Assembly: GCF_052324685.1 (NCBI RefSeq) | Contig: NW_027506917.1 | Coordinates: 124,001-188,000, forward strand | Length of the DNA: 64,000 nt | Direction: 5' to 3' | Origin: Brachyhypopomus gauderio | Lineage: Eukaryota; Chordata; Actinopteri; Gymnotiformes; Hypopomidae | Part shown: in pieces, positions 43,001 through 54,572 of the stretch | Layout: every line of letters begins with the position of its first letter | Position numbering within the stretch: position 1 is the first letter of the stretch | Notes under the pieces: model-generated | Told to the model about the DNA's origin: nothing | The model's input: the letters and a program-made list of their open reading frames with translations, nothing else | The model's database searches: none | Made by a program: the position numbers and the translations under genes

Positions 43001-45173
43001 TGTCCTTGCCCACAGAAGTGGGTACAAAGCACAAACTCCTTATATCACACAGACTGCTGCTGCATGCCACTGTTTAAAACTGGCCAGGTGATACCCAATA
43101 CTTAAATAAGCCATGTTACATAGATTACAAAGATTAATAGATATATGCTTTGGCAGCAGTCCAGATGAGGTATCAGAAGCCAGCAAAGCAGCATGACAAT
43201 GTTTTGTTTAGATTGTTTGGGGGTGTACTAAAATAGTGAAAAATGAAATACATTCAAATTCATTTGTCTTCCTCTGGTCCATCTGGTTCGTTCATTTGTC
43301 TTCCCCTGTTTGTAATAAATACTGTCCACATGTTTCATAATACAAATATGCAGTCATGGTCACTTGGCAGTCATGGCTGAGTTGTTGTTATTCACATTCC
43401 CTTATAATACAGCTGACTGTCGAATGTTTAGGAGCAAGGAAATTTCATGACTGGATTTGTTGCACAGGTGGCATATTGTCACAGTTCCACGCTGGAAAGC
43501 ACTGAGCTCCTGAGAGCGACCCATTCACAAATGTTTGTAAAAACAGTACGCGTGCCTAGTAAAAATATCTTATCAATGTCTATATGAAAGAAGAGGATCT
43601 GCCTCAGAACCTCGCCTTGAACATGGGGTTGAGCAAGGTGTCTCTGCCTCTCCATGTCAGGGCCTAAATGCAAAACACCAACCCAGGGCACAGAGGATGC
43701 ATGAGCGTGTACTGTTAAGATCATCAGGTCTATAAGAAGGGCTACAGTGCCATGTGAATTCATTACAATGTTGAAGACTATGTGATGTCTCATTTTCTGA
43801 TAAAACTGATGTTTTGCTGGTCAGGTCATGTGCAGAAAGCTGATGGTTCTGCACCTCTGCCAGACCTTACAAACAAATAAATGTTTTTTTTTCTACTTTA
43901 TCATGCATGGTTGTTTGGTTTGTTGAATATGCATGTAATCTTCAGTGTTACACAGTACCAGTGTGGAGTGGACCTGTGGGCTGGTGGATGTCCCATATAG
44001 ATGGTCCTTCTGCAGGCATGCTAACATGGCTGACATTTGAGGGTCCGGCCGTACTTCCGCCGTGGATCACTGGCTCTTGGGGGTTGTAGGACACACCTGA
44101 AAATCCCACAGCAGGTAAAGTGAACCCCAGCACGCCTCACAGTGAGGCTCAAATGCCTTGTAAGTGTTTCCCAATGAACAAGTAATTATAAGAAGGGCTA
44201 TGGTGCCATGTGATGTCATTAGAATGTGGGGAGAATGCTTAAGAATTTGTGATGTTAGAAATCTGTTTCTTTTTAAAAATGTTTATTTTTATTTGCTTTA
44301 TTCATGGCCACATGGACAATGTTAACACATATATGTAACATGGTGGGATTTATGAAAATTGTGCTGAGTCAAAGAAATCAAAGAAATAACCCATGCTCCA
44401 TTAATTATATTATCCTGTACACATGAAATAAAGAGCTTGACAGTCATCAATAGAATAAATATACATGTTATTTTTCTGAACCTTAGAAACCTACTACATA
44501 AATGTGTATATTTAATTTTTTATTATTATGAATAAGCCTATGGAAATCCATACTCATAAGAACTAAATATACTGTCTTACATAGAAGTATAAAATTATGT
44601 ACAGTATATGAAAATGTATTTTTCTCACCATGAGTGGTACAACCTGGTGTGTCTATGAAGTTGTTTTGTTCCTGCCCAGGCCTTGGCTGGTCAATTCTGC
44701 AGGGGTAAAAACTCATTCTCAAGGTGAAAAATAGAAAGGATAGAAAGATAGAAAGATCTACAAAAAATAGAAAGTAAATCAGATCTTATTTGTAAGATTT
44801 GTAAGGGTTGTAAGTCACAGAGCAAAATCTCATACGATCAGTTCTGAGCTTTACAGCATCAAAATTGAAATCAAAACATTCCATCTTCCCAACCAAACAT
44901 TCTAAACCAAACATTCCAAAGTTGAGTAGCACATGTAATATCACAACTTCCAATTTTTTAACCAAAACACCAAATCAGCCAGGCTGCTACAATAACCTGA
45001 TGCAGCCTGGCTTGTATACACCTTTCATACACCTTTTCCCTGGTCAAAGTCAGGCACTTTCAATGTCTATTTTCTTTCAATTTCTATTTTCAATATTTTC
45101 CAGTACCTTACAGCTTAGGTGTAATTACAAATCAGTGATTCTTGAGACAAGGGACAAAACGAGGTTACAAATA
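43001..45173. other. no gene seen; one dispersed 60-bp repeat pair
   Basis: ATAAGAAGGGCTACAGTGCC (43733) and ATAAGAAGGGCTATGGTGCC (44189) begin two related stretches of about 60 bp. Otherwise AT-rich sequence without a recognisable gene. Confidence 0.45.
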
Positions 45174-46757
45174 TACACTGCTCAAAAAAATAAAGGGAAC
45201 CCTTAAACAACACAATATAATTCCAAGTCAACCACACTTCTGTGAAACCAACCTGTTCAGTTAGGAAGCAACACTGATTGTGAATCAATTTAACCTGCTG
45301 TTGTGCAAATGGAATAGACAACAGGTAGAAATGAGAGGCAATTAGCAAGACCCCCCCCCCCCCCCCCCTATAAAGGAGTGGTTCTGCAGGTGGGGACCAC
45401 AGACCACTTCTCAGTACCTATGCTTTCTGGATGATGTTTTGGTCACTTTTGAATGTTGGTGGTCCTTTCACACTCGTGGTAGCATGAGACGGACTCTACA
45501 ACCCACACGAGTGGCTCAGGTAGTGCAGCTCATCCAGGATGCCACATCAATGCGAGCTGTGGCAAGAAGGTTTGCTATGTCTGTCAGCGTAGTGTCCAGA
45601 GGCTGGAGGCGCTACCAGGAGACAGGCCAGTACACCAGGAGACGTGGAGGAGGCCGTAGGAGGGCAACAACCCAGCAGCAGGACCGCTACCTCCGCCTTT
45701 GTGCAAGCAGGAACAGGAGGAGCACTGCCAGAGCCCTGCAAAATGACCTCCAGCAGGCCACAAATGTGCATGTGTCTGCACAAGCGGTTAGAAACCGACT
45801 CCATGAGGATGGTATGAGGGACCGACGTCCACAGATGGGGGGTTGTGCTTACAGCCCAACACCGTGCAGGACGCTTGGCATTTGCCAGAGAACACCAGGA
45901 TTGGCAAATTCGCCACTGGCACCTTGTGCTCTTCACAGATGAAAACAGGTTCACACTGAGCACGTGACAGACATAACATGAGACGCCGTGGAGAGCGATC
46001 TGCTGCCTGCAACATCCTTCAGCATGACCGGTTTGGCAGTGGGTCAGTAATGGTGTGGGGTGGCATTTCATTGGAGGGCCACACAGCCCTCCATGTGCAC
46101 ACCAGAGGTAGCCTGACTGCCATTAGGTACCGAGATGAGATCCTCAGACCCCTTGTGAGACCATATGCTGGTGCGGTTGGCCCTGGGTTCCTCCTAATGC
46201 AGGACAATGTTAGACCTCATGTGGCTGGAGTGTGTCAGCAGTTCCTGCAATGTGAAGGCATTGAAGCTATGGACTGGCCCGCCCGTTCCCCAGACCTGAT
46301 TGAGCACATCTGGGACATCATGTCTCACTCCATCCACCAACGTCACGTTGCACCACAGACTGTCCAGGAGTTGGCGGATGCTTTAGTCCAGGTCTGGGAG
46401 GTGATCCCTCAGGAGACCATCCGCCACTTCATCAGGAGCATGCCCAGGCGTTGTAGGGAGGTCATACAGGCATGTGGAGGCCACACACAATACTGAGCCT
46501 CATTTTGACTTGTTTTAAGGACATTACATCAAAAGTTGGATCAGCCTGTAGTGTGTTTTTCCACTTTAATTTTGTGTGTGGCTCCAAATCCCGGCCTCCA
46601 TTGGTTAATAAATGTGATTTCCATTGATGATTTTTGTGTGATTTTGTTGTCAGCACATTCAACTTTGTACAGAACAAAGTATTCAATGAGAATATTTCAT
46701 TCATTCAGATCTAGGATGTGTTATTTGAGTGTTCCCTTTATTTTTTTGAGCAGTGTA
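45174..46757 (+). mobile_element. Tc1-like transposon, decayed, at left edge of copy B
   Basis: TA-flanked, with inverted ends CACTGCTCAAAAAAATAAAG (45176) and CTTTATTTTTTTGAGCAGTG (ending 46755). The transposase is in two frames: 45484 onward [20 protein letters not shown] with HTH, and 45978-46493 with SGSVMVWGGISLEGH, LMQDNVRPHVAG (second Asp) and SPDLIEHIWD (Glu; two residues of the usual DLNPIEH are lost). A frame change near 45837 and a degraded junction around 45945-45980 inactivate it. A poly-C run lies at 45351-45368. Its right TA is the first base pair shared by the two duplication copies. Confidence 0.92.
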
Positions 46758-47604
46758 TAATAAGTATGAACTCCTAATAATTATATTATTTCTTTAAGTG
46801 ATAGAATATTTAAAAGGTAATCACAGTAAATAGTATATGTCTTTTATATCCAGCAGTTTCAAAAACTGAGGAAATAAGGGATGAGGATACAGAGAGAAGG
46901 GAAAGTGAGATTGAACAAAGAGAGAACATGGCTAGTGAGGAGAGACAGGGAGAGCGAATACAACCCAGTGAGCCAGCAGCCAGTCAGCATAACCATCAGC
47001 CAGAAGCCAGCCAATCAGAGCTATTGAAAAAATTAAAGAGACTAGAAAAAATCATGAGGAAAACAAAGGCAGCACTACAAAAAATAAGGAAGGAAAATGC
47101 CACTCTCAAGAGACACTGAAAGTTAGGGACACAAAACTGATCAAAAGATCAAATGAAAGCATTAGGCAGACTAACCACAAAAGGGATGAAATTGAGCAAT
47201 GAGACAATTAAGAAGGCGTTGAAAATTGGCTTTACTGCTGGTGGGACAGGTTACAAGACCCTGCAGGAACTGCAATTTCCCCTGCCAGGAATAAGAAACC
47301 TACAGAGAAGGATGCAATGCGTTAGATTTGAGCCTGGTGTGCTGACAGAGGTGTTTGATTTCCTTAAACTGAAGGTAGATGGGTTGACAGAGATTGAACG
47401 GGAATGTGTGTTGACCTTGGATGAAATGGCAATCACACCAAGTGTGGAGTTGCATATGCTTACCGGCAAACTCTACGGTGATGTGACTTTGCCAGGTCAC
47501 ACAGGAGTAGCATGCTTGTGTCTTTATGCTGGCTGGAAACACAAACACGGTGGAAGCAAGTAGTGGCATATCATTTCACTGGCAATACTACCAACGGAGC
47601 ACAG
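46758..47604 (+). mobile_element. P-element-like transposon remnant, copy B
   Basis: Counterpart of 1512-2368 without the THAP exons. The longest open part (47153-47563) reads MKALGRLTTKGMKLSNETIK, GFTAGGTGYKTLQELQFPLP and LTLDEMAITP, and is less broken than in copy A, where an extra stop falls in the first of these phrases. The C-terminal half is missing. Confidence 0.8.
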
Positions 47605-47744
47605 TACACTAAAAAAAAAATCGTAAAAAAACGGTAAACGACTGGCAGCAGCGGCTGCCAAACAAAAACTTTAATTTTAAAGTAAAAAACCCTGATTTAA
47701 ATTAAGTGGAAAAACAATAAATTTACAGAAAAATTCATTAAACA

Positions 47745-48117
47745 TTCTGCAGAAATACCGTTATTTTACAGATTTTTCCTGGATTATTATGATTTAGCAC
47801 TTTTAATAAAGTGACAGCACTAATATTTTTGCAGAGAAATATTGTTATTTTACAACTTTTCCCTGAATTATTACAATTAAGCACTTTCAATAAAGTGACA
47901 GTACTAAAAGTTTTGCAGAGAAATACCTTTATTTTACAACTTTTCCCTAAATTATTACAATTAAGCACTTTCAATAAAGTGACAGCACTAATAGTTTTGC
48001 AGAGAAATACCTTTATTTTACAACTTTTCCCTGAATTAGTACAATTAAGCACTTTCAATAAAGTGACAGCACAAAAAGTTCTGCAGAGAAGTACCGTAAT
48101 TTTACAGATTTTTCCTG
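47745..48117. repeat. 84-bp tandem repeat, about 4.4 units
   Basis: Same unit as 2511-2714 with two more copies. The frames open across it on both strands are repeat artefacts. Confidence 0.85.
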
Positions 48118-48354
48118 TCCATATTCATCGTGACTTCCAGGACAAACTCAAATGTGGAATGCAAACTGCAAAGTTATTTTATACAAATGAAAAAGTATAT
48201 TATACCAATGTTGAGCACCTCAATGTCCTCTATCATCACTTTTAATCATTTAAATCCCCAGGACTGTACTCAGTGTCTTTCTCCATCACCAATATCAGTA
48301 GCCTGAACACAACTACAAACACATAACACTGATGTGACATGAAAGATACACTCC

Positions 48355-49264
48355 TTCTCATTTACATGTAGGACATTTAGCAGACACTCTTATCCAGAGC
48401 GCCTTACGAAGTGCTTTGCCATCTGTTCACAGAATTAATTCTAAATAGTACATAGATAGGTCAGAATTCAAGATACCCTCGAACCAGAATACTACTAAAC
48501 TACAGAAATCAATGCAAATACCTAGAAGTACACAAAAACATAGGCTGAATATTGCTAAACTACAGAAATTAAAATGGATACCTACAAGAAATGCAAACTC
48601 ACATAGGTACTATATCATACAACGGAAACAACTATGACAAGTGCTAGAGATTTAGTCTGTTCTACAGATGAGTCTTCAGTCATTTGAAGACTGCTAAGGA
48701 CTCTGCAGTCTGGACAGTCAATGGAAGCTCATTCCACTATCTCGGAGCCAGGACAGGTCTTGAAGTTTGTTTTCCGTGAGACTTTAAGCATGGCGTTTTA
48801 AGCCAAGCCGTACTTGAGGTTCAAAGTACTCAAGGTTTGGATGGGGCTTTGACCATGGCCATCATGTAGGGAGGGGTTGGTCCATTTTTGGCTTTGCAAG
48901 CAAGCATCGAGGTTTTAGATCTGATGTATGCAGCTACTGGAAGGCAGTAAAGAGAATGCAGCACTGGAGTGACATGTGAACTTGGGGAGATTGAAGACCA
49001 GTCATGCAGCTGCATTCTGGATCAGTTTGTAGAGGTCTGATGACCCATAGAGAAAGATCCGTAAGTAAGCAGTTGCAGTAGTCCAGCTTTGAGATGATGA
49101 GAGACTGTAAAAGCACCTGGGTAGCTTCCTGTGAAAGAAAGGGTTGTATTCTCCGTATGTTGCAGAGAAGAAATCTGCAGGATCTGGTCATTAGCCTCTC
49201 AGAAGTGAAAAGCTGAAGTCTGCCTGTTAAAAAGTTGCAGACAAAATCCAAAGTTAGCTGCTGT
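48355..49264 (-). mobile_element. L2-like LINE 3' fragment, copy B
   Basis: Paralogue of 2950-3860, nearly identical, with the same frame break. Confidence 0.75.
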
Positions 49265-49504
49265 TAATTTTGTGCCAATAACATTACAAATATTATAGTA
49301 CAAATATATAGCAAAGCCATTTCAAAAAGGGATCACACTTCTGTGTTATGTTGAATCATGACAATGATAGCACTTAATCTTGGAAAACACATAAACAGTG
49401 AAGAGGGATTCAGGAGGTGGCAGATCCTGAAGATCCAGTGTAGTGGTGCAGCAGGGAGAGTCACTCACCTCAACATAATGGCCAGATTGATTTGTACTGT
49501 GAGC

Positions 49505-49590
49505 TAGGCTGTGATGCTCCTGCTCTGGGCTGTGATGCTCCTGCTCTGGCCTGTGTTGCGCTCCTGCTCTGGGCTGTGTTGCGCTCTAGC
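49505..49590. repeat. 21/23-bp minisatellite, about 4 units
   Basis: Short version of the array at 4103-4276. Confidence 0.9.
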
Positions 49591-49790
49591 TCTGTACAGT
49601 AAACAAAATGTAGGCCAAACTTGATGCATATAATTTTTTTGCTTTACATATTTAACATATGAGAAAAGCATATTTATTCCCTAAGGGTAAAAATGCAATG
49701 GACAAAATCTTCACAATGATCCCAATAATGGTGTTTTAATTTTTTACACAAACCATACCTGGTCTCCTTCACCCTTTCTTTCTTCAGTGC

Positions 49791-50458
49791 AGATCTGCAT
49801 TAGCTTAACTGAGAAGTGGTCCAGCAGCAACATGAATTTTAATTGCATAGGATTTCCTCCATTAATCTGGAAAGGTTTCGACAAAAAAAATGCTGCAGTT
49901 TTAAGTCTATTCATATTCATTACATATTGTAACGGTGTTGAGTCAGAAGGACCAGAATGAATCATGACACCAAAGTTAGCGAACTGTTATTTTATAAGCA
50001 ACACGCTAAAAGCATAAACAAGTGCCAAATACACTGATTCTAATGGGAAAAGGGAGGGGGAACACTAACACATACAACACACATCCAGGGAAACAGGGAA
50101 CTCACCGCGGGTCCTGCTGGGAGGCCTGTAGACTCCACCCCTCGTCGCTGCCCATTGGTGGACGGTACAATATTCAGCCACGCAGAACGTGATGGAGGCG
50201 GATTTTTTAAACCCCATTAATGTCTGCCACTCAAAATACAGATCCAGAGTGCTAAAAATGTAGAAATTACGTCCGATGAGACCGAGACCGAATTTGAGGA
50301 ACTAGCTGTCGCTAGATTTAGTTATGTTCAATGAACCTTATAACAAAGACTTGATTACCGCATAGAGCATTATTTAACCCATTATGTATTTAACAGTGAC
50401 CGAATTAAAGTATTTTAAAGCATCGGAAAATATTAGATATTAATATTTTATTGTTTTC
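49791..50458. other. 668-bp segment found only in copy B
   Basis: Lies where copy A has the second minisatellite block. It probably represents the older state, since it contains ordinary flanking sequence and a candidate solo LTR. Confidence 0.7.
49928..50169. mobile_element. candidate solo LTR (copy B only)
   Basis: 242 bp, TGTAACGGTGTTGAG to GGTGGACGGTACA, flanked by ATAT on both sides (49924-49927, 50170-50173). Ends and size fit a fish Gypsy-type LTR. Confidence 0.5.
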
Positions 50459-51855
50459 ATCTTTATCAAATGAAACATTCACGTGAAATGTGTTTTTAAA
50501 CTGGGCTAACTAGCTAGTTAACTAGCTAACGTTGGCTTACATAAAGTAAGGACGTTTTCTTACCTGATGTCACCAATAATGCTTCACTTAAATTTTCTGT
50601 GCCCCGTTTCCATCTTATTTTGTTGAATCATCCAACGATAATCCGCTCAAAATAATAATTTGGCAGGTAGATGTAAAATAATCCAGGTAGCTAGCTAGCC
50701 ACCACAGCTCGTAGGCTGACCATCAGCACACACTGAAATTTTCAAACATGACCTGAGAGGCGCAAACAGTTGTCATTGGCCAGTTTCCTGAATGACAGTC
50801 AGATTAACCAATTATGGTTAAAAGCAATGAGCTCAAATCACGTTTATGCCCCTAGCCTAGAGATAACATTTATATTTAAGTGGTTGTTCAACTTGTGTTT
50901 TTATTCCAGTGTGTAACTATAGGCACACACATTTTTAAGTTTAAAAGCCTGTTCCATTACAATGTACGTCTACCAGTATATCAGTTCATCTGTCTCTCAG
51001 TGTGTTACAGGTTATTTCCTTGGTTATGTTCAAGTATAGACCCAGTGTTTAGAAATGTTTCTTTTAAAAGTCCAGCGCCCAAACAAACTGCCATTTTCTA
51101 TTGCCATTGACTGCACAAGAACTAAAATGAGAACAGACATCAATAGAGATGGAACAATCAACAGAAATCTCCTACAGCCATTACTACAGTTACATACTTT
51201 AGATATGCCAATGTAAAAATCTAATGTCTGAACTGACATTAGGAAGTCACTCTTCATTCTGTAGGCATCATAAAAATGAGCATTTTCAACTGCAGAAATT
51301 ATTTTCAATTACCATCACGTTCTGTGGCAAATTAATATGTCCGAACCTATATATTTTGTTCATTTTTCTCCTGAACATCAATGGATCCTCTGAATTACGA
51401 GGACGCCTAACAATCAAAATACGAGTATTGATACATGTAAGCCACATTCATTTCTGACATTGAAAATCATGTTTAAACCAGCAGTGCCAAAAGACATAAG
51501 ATTTTGATTAAAATGACAGAGAAAAAAACTTTTTAGTTCTTACAGACATAAACCTTTATATAATCAACCGAATGTTTAATTGCAGATAATTGCTGTAATT
51601 ATACATGAATCTGTATATAATTTAAGAAAGCAGAAAAATACCGTATAAATAATACTGTATTATTTCCGTAAAAAAACGAGAAAAGCATGTAACTTGTAAT
51701 TATTGTCATAATACTTAAAATAAAAGACATTTTGTCAAATTACAAATGTCTGTAATTTTACAAAGTTTTGCATACAATTGGAAAAAATGTTAAAATACAT
51801 TAAATATTTACAGTTATTTTACATAAAATTAGGATTTTTTTTTTTTACAGTGTAA

Positions 51856-52346
51856 GCTCAATAATTTCTAATTGTTTTAAACCTCGCAAAAACATGGACG
51901 GATTGTCCTGAGAGACAGACTGCATTAAATATCCTGCCAGCAGCAGAAACTAGAAAGGGCTCTTTAAATTGAGAGCGATGTACGGTGAGTTAATGAAGCT
52001 ACTGTACCCCTGCTGTGCGTAAATGCGCACATTGCTCCTCCAAACTTTCCATATGTTTTTTTTTCATAACACAGTAGAGAAACTGCCAACCTCTGAGCAG
52101 TAGCCGTTCGTCCTTCTGTTGACTGCTTGCTAGCATGGTCTGCATGCATCGTAGCAAAGTGACGGCTGATTTCGTACTCTTTGAAAACTGCAACCGTTTC
52201 TTGGCATATCACACATACAGCCGTTGATCAAAGCTCAGTGAGAAAAATATTTTGTTGTCCACTCAACACACTTTTTAAGCACTCGGCACTCAGTTCCCAC
52301 TTTCTTTTCTTTAGTCCACTCATTTTTACCTTTAAAAAGCCTAACG
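51856..52346 (-). mobile_element. hAT transposase N-terminal (BED finger) fragment, copy B
   Basis: Paralogue of 6000-6490 with the same interruptions. Confidence 0.7.
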
Positions 52347-54312
52347 GGCCTTATGGTACGTGTACGTTCCGTCCAAAGCATTTTTGTTTTTTTAATCAAG
52401 TATTTGGAGAGCGCGAGCTGACTGGATTTTATTGTTTTTTTTTCCTTCACTTTGCCGTGTGTTATATTTGCAAAACGACACATTATATTTCCAGAATTAT
52501 TTTCTGTATGAAAAATAAAATAATAAAATAAAGCCTTAATAGAGAATTTAAAAACGAACTGATAGTGAAAATGATTCCCAAAAGTTTTTACATAAACCGG
52601 ATGTAAAAAAGGGACATCTTATTTTTTATAGTTGCATACTTTTTGTTGCAAAGCTAAAATATCAACGAAAATCCAGTAGGCCCTACTCCAAAATCGCGAC
52701 TAAGGCTTTTAAATACTTTTTAAGGGCCTTCATTTTTCCAATATTGATTTATCAACTTATAGTACTTTTTAAGACCCGGCGGACACCCTGTACAACCACA
52801 AAATAAAAACTACAATGGTGATGACACTTACATCAATTTTAGACACTTTTACTTTCTGTGATTTAAAGATTTGATTTTAAAGATTTGACCAACTTTATTT
52901 GGTTTAGAAGTGGTTTGTATGTCAAATTATTTTACGTTAATTCTATTTTAGTTTATTATAAATCTTGGTTGCCTAATTGTCACACTGATATAACAAAGTT
53001 GGGGATTCACCTCACTTTAGTGATGCTAGTGAAATGCCAAATTATCCCCTTGAAAATTATAACCCTTGCAAATATAAATATATCTAGCTTTGGGATTATT
53101 AATAAGGCTAAATCGAGGTTAATGGTTATTGTAACTCTGTTAGTCCTCGACGACGTCTTGATGCTGATTCTAAATCAATATAAATATATAAAACACAAAT
53201 ATGGAATGGCGCTTTTAATTAATAGCGGTCCTTAAACTGTGGTGGTATAACGTTATATGCCATATCATATGATATAGGTAAATGACGGACGTAGTATGTT
53301 CGAGGTTATGAAAACTGCCCAGTCGCCTACTGAAAGAACGCACTGCTTTAAGATTTGAGCAGAACGTAATGCATTGAAATCTAATGCCTACTGCACGGCA
53401 TTTCGGACGGAGCCACGGATCCTCCAACGTTAGAGCCTTAATATGAGGTTATCCGAATTGAGCATTTGGAACAGGTGAAGTGCACAGGTTTCTCCATGTA
53501 ATCTGTCTGCGCAGTCCAAATACGATGTTAACGCAGTCTAGAACCGATATAGACCATAAAATCTACAGTATTAATGCTGGAAGCATGTTTGGACTAACAT
53601 ATGTTTGAACTTTACTGACCTTTTATTTGAAACTTGGAGGGACTTCTGAGATTTTGCCTCTGTGATTTGTTGAAGCTCTTTGGGTATGTCCCCTTTATCA
53701 GAAACAGGTATCGTGTCCCACTTCTCCTCAATTGCACGTTTAACTGAGTATCGCAGAAATGACTGCGATGAGTGCAAGCGTCATTAACATTTCATGGTTA
53801 TTTACTTGTATTTAATAAAATTGATTCAAAATGTAAAATAGCCCAACTGAACGAACGTCGAAGTGCTATTTTCAAGGTCAGTCAACTAAAACCATTTAGG
53901 ATGGAATGATAAAAGAGAGCACAGTTATTTGCTGGCAAGGATAAAACAAACTGACTAGCAGACATTTGGAACCTCCACGTATTAGAAACAAAGCAGTAGT
54001 GATATTTCTCAGGTCTTTCCGAGGATATTCACAAAAATATTTAATAATTGTTGACAAAAAAGTAAATTGGCAAAATAAATGGACAGTCATTGTGAATTCA
54101 AGAGAAAAAAATGCTGACAACGCAAAATTATAGGTGTACGTTGTACACTGACATGAAAATACCTAAGTAGGACATTCGATGGGTAGCACAGATTTTTATA
54201 ACACCGGAGTGGATCTGATACATGTCCAGGGCCAGAGTGGGTGTGATAAATGTCCCAGCCCAAACTACTGAGATTAACATGGGCCAGCCCAATGTGATTT
54301 GCACTTGAAGAC
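52347..54312. other. no gene seen
   Basis: Counterpart of 6491-8457; the same transposon terminus occurs near 52676-52795. Confidence 0.4.
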
Positions 54313-54410
54313 TCGGCCAATTAGTAGTTTTAGTTATTATCTAACTGTCACTATGACAACACGGCCAATTAGTAGTTTTAGTTATTATCTAACTGCGTCC
54401 CTACGACAAC
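54313..54410 (+). promoter_or_regulatory. tandem CCAAT promoter repeat, copy B
   Basis: Two units as in 8458-8553; here the two units are more alike (TAGTAGTTTTAG in both). Confidence 0.6.
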
Positions 54411-54440
54411 ACGGCATATGAAGTCACAATGCAGGAGACC

Positions 54441-54448
54441 TATAAAAG
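54441..54448 (+). promoter_or_regulatory. TATA box of duplicated gene, copy B
   Basis: TATAAAAG, same distance from the CCAAT repeats as in copy A. Confidence 0.65.
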
Positions 54449-54572
54449 TCGCCACAGACAGTGTTTAATTTAACCACAGATGGTTTGATCGTCACCGAGG
54501 TTGAAGTAGCGACTACAGCGGTTCAGCGATATCTTGTGCGACTATTCCAAGTGATCATCAACAAATCAACAA

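Larger units (their letters stand above)
47605..51854. mobile_element. TIR-bounded non-autonomous DNA element, copy B
   Basis: Same ends and TA borders as 2369-5997 but 4.2 kb, because of extra 84-bp repeats and the 668-bp segment. Confidence 0.6.

Noticed and set aside
45547-46071. 174-codon minus-strand frame in the Tc1-like element
   Set aside because: Antisense shadow of the transposase; no independent resemblance.
47738-48245. Open frames of 106 and 144 codons on opposite strands
   Set aside because: Caused by the 84-bp tandem repeat, whose unit length is a multiple of three.
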